Shown piece after piece: positions 55,813 through 64,000 of a stretch of DNA of 64,000 bases. Positions within the stretch are counted from its first letter, which is position 1. The number at the start of each line of letters is the position of its first letter. A model generated the notes under the pieces. The model saw only the letters and a program-made list of their open reading frames with translations. It was not told the origin of the DNA and searched no databases. Made by a program: the position numbers and the translations under genes. Source of the DNA: Eucalyptus grandis (taxonomy: Eukaryota; Streptophyta; Magnoliopsida; Myrtales; Myrtaceae); assembly GCF_016545825.1 (NCBI RefSeq), contig NC_052616.1, positions 1,798,001-1,862,000 of the forward strand, written 5' to 3'.

Positions 55813-57480
55813 AAATCTCCTTTAAATCCACCGCCATATTCTACCACCATAAGTTGAAGTAAGAACCAAAGTTCAATTTAAACTTTTGTTTCTTCATCTA
55901 AAATCAATTTTACTATTTCTAACAGTTTTAAAGTCATTGTATGCATTTAGTACGCAAATGAGCTGCATGTGCATGGATCCTTATATCAGATAGACCTTCA
56001 CCAAATATGCACGCGTCGATATCATGTATGATCCGTCCAAAAAAAAGATATCATGTATGAACTTTTATGTAGTTTTGTTTTTTATCCGAAGATCCAAGGG
56101 AAAAAACATCCTGGACAAAGCAGATCGATGACAATCTTCAAGTATAGAAATATAATTAGGTTACGTGGCAAAGTCGTTCACAAATGCCTCGTCAATTCGC
56201 ACTCCTAACTAAATGACTAAAATATTGCGTCGCCCATCGCAAGAAAACTTGTGCACGTAATACCAAGCACAAACATTTTCATATATAAGTCTAGAATTAT
56301 TATTCAGATAAAGCAGAAGCATAAGCTCACAGCTTTAGCTAATTATTTTACATTATCTCGTCTTGACGGGTTCTTGCAATTTGAAATATTTAACTCATTC
56401 AGAAATTTTCATTAATTTTTTAAACGAAAGAAAAATTACTCTTGAATGTTGGTCACATGTGTATTGTAGTCTTGAAATTTTTAATTTGTTTAATGTGATT
56501 TCTGAATTTTAGCTTAATATGCTATGTAGTTTCGAAATTTTTTAATTTGTTCAATACGATCCACGAGCTTTTGGTACATTGTTGAAATATATGAAAATAT
56601 CTCATGATGTCCTTCAATTAATTTAAAGTCAATGACAACATTGAATATTTTCATGTAAATTATGGAATGCATTAAATATATACTAAAAATTCAGAGACCA
56701 TATTAAACAAATTAAAAGTTTAGGAATAATGTTGAATAAGTTAAAAGTTCAAGTACTGTATTACATATTAGGTCAAAATATAAGGACCATTTGTATCATC
56801 TTTTCTTAAATAAAATAGAGAATATTTATGCCAGCTGTCCAAGGCACATGTAATGTAGTTCCCCAACGACTATAAAGCCAATCACTTTCTCGGAAATTCC
56901 ATCGCCTTTAATTTACTTTCCCTATTTAGAAAATTCCAGGAGGTGGAACCACTTTATGTTTCTTCTCAATTGAGGTGTCCCGATTCTTCGAAAAAGCATT
57001 AAGTAAATCATTCATGCCAAGACCTACTATGGTCATGGATGCTTTACCGCATTACTAAGTAAATTCTCAGGGCAAAAGTTTATTCTGAAAAAGCATCACT
57101 TATCTCAGAACCCAGGGAGGTATTCGGCTCATTGATTTCCTCCCGTCCATAGATTAGACTTGATTAGCTGATAGACATCATCGGAAATCTAAAACTGGAC
57201 AGGCACCCTGATTTATTGCCCATCTAATGTAAGTAATTATTAAAGTAATGACTTTTGAGGTGATTTCGAAGAAATTATAAGAATCATTTCATCATAACTG
57301 AAAAATTATCGAAATTAGTATATTGGGAGAAACTATATTATTATATTATAGATCCCTTATACGAATAGTAAGAATATGAAAAAAATAAGGACTCTTGAAG
57401 TGTTTCGAGGAAATTGCGGTGTCATATGTGACCAAATTTCGTAAAAGCAACGCCTTTTGTACGTATGCACTCGAAGGCGC
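55813..57480. other. Upstream region of A3
   Basis: Collinear with 5807-7395. It includes the second copy of the palindromic MITE-like repeat at about 56448-56798. No gene. Confidence 0.65.
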
Positions 57481-57490
57481 CTTTGTATTT
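57481..57490 (+). promoter_or_regulatory. Weak TATA-like element of A3
   Basis: CTTTGTATTT aligns with CTATGTATTTC before A1 and with the TATA box before A2, about 130 bases before the ATG. Comparative inference only. Confidence 0.35.
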
Positions 57491-57620
57491 CCCAGTCCGT
57501 GTCTTTCTTGGATCCCTTATCTCCTCGTCGCCACAAATAAGAATCGTTTTGACACATATTTCGTGGCATCCGATTCCGTTCCGTGAAAGCACACCAACCA
57601 GTTTTACGAACGCGTCAGAC

Positions 57621-58172
57621 ATGGCCAACGCTCAAAATCGCAGCTTGGAAGTCACCATCATCTCCGGCGAAGACCTCCGCATCAACGACAGGCCCATCAA
57701 GAACAACGCCTTCGTCACCGTTAAGGCCAACTCTCGCTGCTCGCCATCGTCGCAGGACTCGACTAAACCGGACGCGCGGGGCGAGAGCTACCCTTACTGG
57801 GATGAGAAGCTCCACATGGAATTGCCCACGGGCTCGCGCTACGTCGTCGTCGAGGTCCGCCGAAGGAGCTCCTCGGCCGGAGACAAGCTAGTCGGTACAG
57901 CGTGGATTCCGGTGTCAGACTTCATCGGAGACTACACGCCGGAGAATTACTTGCATTTCTTGAGTTATAGGCTGAGAGACGCCAAGGGGCTACGCAACGG
58001 GATCATCAATATCTCAGTGAGGGTTGCGTCGTCGTCGTATAAAGGGACTTCGTCCTGTTCGTCGCGTCAGCCACCATTGGTGCCGGCGTTCAGGATGCCG
58101 GTGGATCGGGAGAACCACGGCGGGACGGTGACAGGCGTGCCGGTTTGGTGTCCCAATCAATGGAAAGCTTGA
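57621..58172 (+). CDS. C2-domain protein, BAP1/BAP2-like (gene A3)
   Basis: Intact single-exon gene of 183 aa, the same length as A1 and differing at 19 residues by my count. The C2 domain (about 8-135) includes SLEVTIISGEDLRINDRPIK, SYPYWDEKLHMELP, VGTAWIPVSDF and FLSYRLRD. A Ser-rich linker is followed by GGTVTGVPVWCPNQWKA. The C-terminal motif is GVPVW, the form seen in B1 and B2, whereas A1 has GVPAW. The start at 57621 matches A1; the frame is open further upstream (from 57465), but that extension begins before the presumed TATA region and is not conserved. The probable role is BON1-associated membrane or defence regulation, inferred from the family. Confidence 0.9.
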   Translation: MANAQNRSLEVTIISGEDLRINDRPIKNNAFVTVKANSRCSPSSQDSTKPDARGESYPYWDEKLHMELPTGSRYVVVEVRRRSSSAGDKLVGTAWIPVSDFIGDYTPENYLHFLSYRLRDAKGLRNGIINISVRVASSSYKGTSSCSSRQPPLVPAFRMPVDRENHGGTVTGVPVWCPNQWKA

Positions 58173-58410
58173 GAGACACGTGTTCCGGTTTGGGTTTGGT
58201 CACGAGAGTGGAAGTCTTTTTAGTGTAACAGCGTAAGTGCACCGTACCGATTTCTTTAATGTTTTGGGTTGTTGTTTGTTGGGGGGTGGGGTTGGTCCCA
58301 TTTGATTGGTTCAATCCGGTGGAGTGTGAATGTCCGACATGAGATTGCCTTCGCGTAACTAAATTGAGGTATTCTTGTACTGCCCCATAAAGAAAATCAT
58401 GACATATTTT

Positions 58411-59028
58411 GGCTCCCTTCATTTTGCAGCAGCGTTTCCGAAAAATATAATAAGAAATTGAAAAAGTATATATTTTCTGCCGGTCGGTATCTCATCTGAT
58501 TTTTCTCCGCTCACTTCCTCTTATCATTTTTTTTCTATTCTTTTTTATTTTTTATTTAAAAAATTCGACTTTTCTTCTTATCTACAAGGCCCGAGCCTTG
58601 TGGTCTCTGGCGATGCTCAAATGGTGCCGATCTGCAAGGCTGGAGCCTCTACATCGTCTTCTGACGCTCGGGCATCGCAGATCTAATGAGGCACGAGCTT
58701 CGTGGCCTTCGGTGACACTCGAGCAGCGCAGATCTGCGAGATTCAAGCGTCACCAATCTACGAGGCCTAAGCCTCATTGTCCTCTCGAGATGCTCAAGCT
58801 TGCCAGCTTGCTAGTGGCCCAGTCGTTGGCCTTTGCCGTGTCTAACGACCGGCCGAAGAAAAAGAATAAGAAAAAGAAGGAAAAATGAAAACTAAAATAA
58901 AAATAATTAAAATGAATGATGAAAGGAAGATTGAGGAAAATGTTTTTCACTTCCTTTATTACAAAACTTTTTTTCATTATTGGAAAATATTTTCTTTAAC
59001 CAATTTATTTTTCGTGAAACGAACGAAC
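58411..59028. mobile_element. Short TIR element in the A3 3' flank
   Basis: Absent from the A1 flank, where 'gacatattttatgcc' is continuous. The left end GGCTCCCTTCATTTTGCAGC and the inverted right end GTTCGTTCGTTTCACGAAAA are degenerate partners, with AT-rich arms. The core (58585-58850) is GC-richer with repeats around 'gaggc.cgagcct'. The target duplication is short (ATTT) and uncertain. The 96-codon ORF inside is a read-through. Confidence 0.6.
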
Positions 59029-59159
59029 ATTTATGCCTTTAAGCATCTTTATATCTCTATATGACAAGGCATGCTAAATTGGTGCCTCTTCATCTCAAAA
59101 TGTTGTCAAAACATGTCATTAGAGTCCACTTTATTTATTAAGATAAAAAAAAAATGGGA

Positions 59160-59475
59160 AATTACCCAATCAATCATAAATCTATTGTACGGATATCAAT
59201 TCGGTTATAAATTTTTCAATTTTACTAATTGAGTCCTAAATTTTTATATGGAGTTCTAATGTGATTATGTCAATCAATTTTCACAAAATTTGTTGATGTG
59301 ACTGTATGCTACGTGGACGGCCCGTGTGCTTTCCGGCAAAAATTGATCGGAATGATTATATTGAAATTTCACATAAAAATTTGGGACTAAACTAACAAAA
59401 TTTAAAAAAAAAAATTAAGACGAAATTGACATTCATATAATAGATTCCAAATTGATTGGGTAATTTTTCCGAAAT
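59160..59475. repeat. Palindromic MITE-like repeat downstream of A3
   Basis: Duplicate of 8412-8740; the hairpin halves are visible. No coding capacity. Confidence 0.5.
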
Positions 59476-59693
59476 AACAACATTAGTATTCTACAATAAA
59501 ATCAAAATAGACACAAATGTCTATGTTGACTAATCCCTTTTAAATTAACTCGAATCTTCAAATACTTTATGGACATTTTAAACTTTTTTTTTGTAGTAAA
59601 AGACCTGTAATCTGTGGAGAATCCGAACCTTACAAACAAGTGGTCAATTCCAAGTATAAATAGGAAGCACTTGCTTAAACTCAACATGACTAA

Positions 59694-62600
59694 GGGCTTA
59701 TTTGGTAATCATTCTATTCTCAATAATAATTTCTACTCATAATCGGTTTTTTCATATTCTATTTCCCAAACAAGTTTTTAGCATTCGAAAGTATTTGGTA
59801 ACTACATAAAATTTATATTCCAAAAATAAATAAATAAATAAAATGAAATACGTCTAGTGCAACCCTTAAATTGTTTATGCCATAGAATTACTTTTAATTT
59901 GTTAATAATTGTATGATATTTTTCTTCTATTTTTTTCCTCCTCTTCTTCTTTCTTATTTAGTCAATCACCGACCTTAGTGAGGCTCCAACAAGGTTGTTG
60001 TTGACATCTAAATTTTGGCAATTCGATCATTTATTTATTGTATAGAAAATTATGGGTCAATTTTATCCCTGAAAAAATATTAATTGCATATAGATTCAGG
60101 TGCATTTATTTTAATTTACATTTTTTGCATTTTATTGGATCGGTGGTGAATGGATTCGAATTAGTGATTCTAAGCTTTAATTTGGCAGGCCGGACTAAGT
60201 CCAAGAAGCAAGTAAATTGGCCGAAGCCCGTTTTCTTTTAATGACAAAAATTACTTAAATAGAGATTTGAAATGATATTACGGTGGATTTTTGGAATTTA
60301 AGAAAATCGGATTACAATCTTATCCTTAGGCGATAAAATCAGGAAATGTGGAAAATAAAAAAGAGTGATATTGTGTGCGAAAAAAGAAATCTTCGCGAAA
60401 TTAAAACCCTAATCTTCGGCCTATAAAAAGGTTTTTCACGAAGGGTTGAGGGCCGCACAATATAAACACACGGCCACGAAAAAAGGGAGAACTCACGTTC
60501 CCACGGTGAGAGTCGGCAACTCAGAATTTTGGAGCGCACATCGAAAATACACGAACGAAAGAGTGAACCGCAGAGACGGTCAAGGCCCTCTTGATCGAAG
60601 CCAGTCGCAGCTTCGCATTGTCTCCTAGCCCCTCGCCGTGCGCCACCGATGGCCGTGACGTGTCTTTGCTGCTGCTTCCCGTTGCTCGTTTGTCCCATCA
60701 TCACAACCTGTCGGCCAAGGTCGAGAATACCAAGTCAGGGAAACCCATGGCCACGTGATCTGAAGTAGAGAACTCCAAAGGAAAGAAGGCAACAAAAAGG
60801 CAGGTGGCGCATTATGAGAGCACGTCGGTTCATGAGGGAATCGAGGAGGAGGTTTCTTTTATTTATTTTTTTAAAGTCCAGAGTCAATAGTCAACAAAAG
60901 GGAGAGGACGCATGCCTCCTTCACTTCTCTGCAGCACCCAACTCATAAAATCCACACATGAAGACAGAGGAGAAAAATCGTGGGCATAGATATTCTTCCT
61001 AAGACGCATGCCTCCTGAAGTCCACGAAAGACACACACGAAGACTCTCTCTCGATGTCCACTCCTTCGCCGAGAAAGCTCGCTGATTTCGACAAATTTTG
61101 GTGGCCAGCAAGTGCCCAAGCTACTACACCTCCCCTGTTCCTCCATCGATACACCCCAGCAGCGAACTCCCAGGGTTGCTGGCGACCAGCGAACGAGATT
61201 AAGCGAGCCCGGTGGCACCACAACACTTCAGATCAGTCCCTGCTGTCGTGACTCAACGCGGTTCAATAGCTCATGCAATATCACCTCCGTTCCAGCCCAA
61301 TGGCAGCAGCGTCCATGATCTACCATTAGCGTAGCTAGCAACATAGCAAGCCAGCCCTTGTCGAGCATCCCGAGCCAGCTGTAATTTGTGGAGTCCACAC
61401 ATCGCCACTGTGAAGCGTCATCGATCCATGACTCTCGCGATCTGTTGCTTGTCCGAACTTGGAAACAAATAATCAAGGTAGGTTAAAATCCTTTCTGATT
61501 TAATTCTTGAATATTTTGTTTCCTCGTTTGAACTATGTGATCTTGATTGAATCTCCAAACATATATGTTTTTTTTTTCATTATCTTGTGTGCATATTTGA
61601 ATGATAGAGGCATATTTCTAATTAGAATTTATTGCCTAATTCACAACTGCATATAATCTTTGATTTCATCTATAAGGCTTTAGATGAAATTATTGATTCC
61701 GCAAGAATAAAATTGATATTTTGATCTTTAAGGCTTAAGATCAATTTATCGATTTTATAAGCGAAATAATCAAGTTGGTTAGATATCGTTTCCAAATTCG
61801 AACAATGGATAATATCTTTGCTGACCGCAAATGATATGATGCTTATCTTGCTTTAATTGCTTTATTTATCCCAAAAATACAAAAAGATTGCATTTGCATA
61901 TCATGTAGATTAGAATTGATTTCCTAGATAGAATTGCATGATAGAATAGTTAGATTCTTTTCTAATTATATTAGAATGCACTTTTAGAGGGTATCTAGAT
62001 TAGATAATATCTTTGAATTAAATTGCATGTCGAGGTAAATTTCTAAGTTAAGATAGGATTCAAATTAGTCTATTTCCTAACTTAAAATAGATAATATCTC
62101 ACTTTAGTTAAATTTTTATTGTTAGTAATTTTTAGTTACGAATTTATATACGAAATATTATATGCATGTCATTTAGAATTAGATTCATGAAATGCATGTC
62201 ATTTAGTGATTATTGCTAGGTTTATTTAATTAGAAATTGCATGTTATTAGAATTAGGTCATTTAGTTATATTGCATTGCATATTGCATGATTTTCATTAA
62301 TTAAGTTAAAACAAAAAAAGAAATTGCGTGTTAATTAAAAACCATATCTAGGGTTGTTGATGTGGATTTTAATTTAATATTGCAGATGCTTTCGTTGCTT
62401 TAAGGTAAGTTTTTGCAATTCATTTATTGTTTATCTGGGTGTTAAATTAGTGGTTTGTAAACCTGATCACCCCACATGTTAGGGAATAGATTTAAAATCA
62501 ATTTAAGATGCCTACAAAAGCATTTTTGAAAATAAAAGAATGGTACCGAAAGGGCATTAGAGAAATTTAGTGTAACAAAGTCCCCGTACCCATAGTCTCG

Positions 62601-63135
62601 ATTCATAGAAGTAAAGTAAATCTCCCGTTACTTTACTTGGGTTTCTAATCAACCCACCAAAAAATATATTAGTGGCGACTTCTAATTGAAAATCATTTGC
62701 ATGTTAAGAACTTAAAACCTAAGTCGCGAATTGGTATGAGCTTGGGAGAGCCGAATTAAGTCTAGGCTTAACACTCCATTAGCCAAACCTTAGGTGGTTC
62801 ACACCCAAAATTTTGGTCACGACAACTGTCAAACCTTGTCTAGCTGGTCATAGCTCATCACCAAGGTTGGCAACTAGCTAGATGAGGAAGAAGAAGAAAA
62901 GAAAGAAAAATGAAATTGGCTTGATTTTAGAATTGTTTCCGAGAATAAAAAAAAAAATTTTATTTTCTACTTCTTGATTTTGTTCCAAATCTATTCTTGG
63001 GAATAAATTTGATCCCCAAAGTAAAAAAAAAAATTATCCAACGTTACCAAATGGATTTCTAATCTTTTTTTTTTATTTCAAGAAACAAAAAAAAAAAAGA
63101 AATAGTCAAGAATTGGTTGGTCATCAAACAGGCCC
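59694..63135. mobile_element. PIF/Harbinger-like MITE carrying a nested LTR
   Basis: Ends GGGCTTATTTGG and, inverted, GGGCCTGTTTGATGACC. The flanks are TAA and TTA. The A1 flank near 8955 is empty. After removing the nested block the MITE is only about 600 bp, with arms rich in 'ttctattc' and mirror partners near 62990-63110. Confidence 0.65.
59999..62825 (+). mobile_element. Long solo-LTR candidate
   Basis: Starts TGTTGACATCTAAATTTTGG and ends CCAAAATTTTGGTCACGACA, giving the TG...CA ends and near-palindromic terminal motif of LTRs. A TATA box CTATAAAAAGG lies near 60421. The 3' part (62548-62790) matches the fragment at 21651-22055 and has the 'ttagtggcgact' phrase. No gag or pol is present. 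The flanking 5-mers do not match well, so a clean target duplication is not confirmed. Small ORFs (60339-60704, 60884-61476) are not recognisable. Confidence 0.5.
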
Positions 63136-63138
63136 TTA

Positions 63139-64000
63139 GTTGCATTTTGGTATTGGTCATCAATTTCACAAGACAAAATAGCTCCCTTTTTTAGAGTGAA
63201 TTCCAATATGACGCTGCCTTTGCGGAGTTAAGTATTTTTTTTTTTTTTAACAGATTTGCGATGTTAAGTTGAACTATTCTTCTTTAGGCCCAAAAAATAA
63301 AGAAAATCATGAACTATTCTCCCCTCTCTAAAGAATTTCGACACATTAACATAGGCTCAACCTATGAAAAGTATAATTTTGTGACTTTTAGGTTTGTGAC
63401 TTTTAGGTTGTGTTTGTTTTGGAAAAAAATGAATAATTTGAAAATTATCTTTCTAAAAATGTTTTTGTAGCAATAATAAATGAATGAAAAATATATTCAT
63501 TGTCCACAAAAATGTTTAGACATAAGTTATTGATAATAAAAAAAAAAATCATTAAGTAAATATTTTGAAAGATAGAAGTCATCAATTTTAAGAAAATATT
63601 TTTTAAATTATTCATTTTTTGCAATACAAACAGAGCAATTTGAACTTTAAAAAAGACAACATTCGACCGATATGCCGAATACTGCTCAACTGTTCTTTGC
63701 TCGAATCCTCGTCGAGAGACAATGATGACTTAGATGTCAAAAACTTCTTCGTGAGCTCGTGTTACTGAAAACTATGATGATTCGCATCTCATTTTAAGAA
63801 TTTCTCCAATAAAGAGCGGCAGCATGTCATAACACTTGTTATATAACTCGTCCTTAATGTACTTTTTCCAATGTGCTGGAACAATGGGCAAGAATATATT
63901 CTAATAATTCTATAAACCATAGTTGTGAGTTAAAACTCAATTAAATAGCATCGATAATGAGATTTTTCAGCTTAGCAATTCGGATAATTGAACACAGTCT
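63139..64000. other. Non-genic, paralogous to 8960-9790
   Basis: The tail of the duplicated A3 block. The window ends inside it, so the next array member is probably just beyond. No gene. Confidence 0.65.

Noticed and set aside
57465..57620. In-frame N-terminal extension of A3
   Set aside because: It begins before the presumed core promoter and has no counterpart in A1 or A2; MAN.. at 57621 is the shared start.
1..64000. tRNA, rRNA or CRISPR loci
   Set aside because: No cloverleaf with A and B boxes, no rRNA stretch and no spaced-repeat array were seen. The direct repeats present are microsatellites, minisatellites and transposon parts.

Overview
The window looks like nuclear DNA of a flowering plant. 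Its intron-less genes encode BON1-associated-protein-like (BAP1/BAP2-like) C2-domain proteins. The rest is AT-rich non-coding DNA packed with plant-type transposons: Ty1/Copia, hAT, Mutator-like and PIF/Harbinger-like elements. A woody eudicot is my guess from the overall look; the species cannot be fixed from sequence alone.

The genic backbone is a tandem array of two paralogous types of small C2 protein that alternate on the + strand. Type A (183 aa) is A1 at 7532-8083, A2 at 22591-24199 (interrupted) and A3 at 57621-58172. Type B (173-175 aa) is B1 at 15117-15644 and B2 at 30457-30978. Flanking DNA is duplicated with the genes. About 1-9,790 matches 45,970-64,000. The 22,060-27,700 region matches the surroundings of A1, and the surroundings of B1 match those of B2. 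The window opens and closes inside this array, so more members probably lie outside it.

Upstream of A1 and A3 are five to six tandem copies of a roughly 1.4-1.6 kb non-coding unit, called X here (1-2,960 and 43,452-53,640). Because duplicated copies serve as empty-site references, many insertions can be delimited to the base with their target-site duplications. MULE-type insertions are at 10965-12392, 13325-14420 and 48427-51823. PIF/Harbinger-type insertions are at 44837-45713 and 47231-48326. A hAT insertion is at 22602-23674, Copia-1 is at 30995-35855, and a tiny LTR-derived element is at 36050-36602.

Two genes are directly affected. A2 is split after codon 3 by a hAT element, which itself carries a solo LTR; the rest of the A2 reading frame is still open. 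B2 has a 4.9 kb Copia element starting 16 bp after its stop codon, so its native 3' region is displaced. The other genes (A1, A3, B1) look intact.

The Copia elements (one on +, two on -) are all defective. A recurring and unexplained pattern is that several insertions with unrelated ends carry a very GC-rich, CpG-rich, repetitive or palindromic core between AT-rich arms. Those cores generate many long spurious ORFs on both strands. One MULE carries the same membrane-anchor fragment of an LEA_2/NHL-like gene in both of its roughly 870 bp arms.
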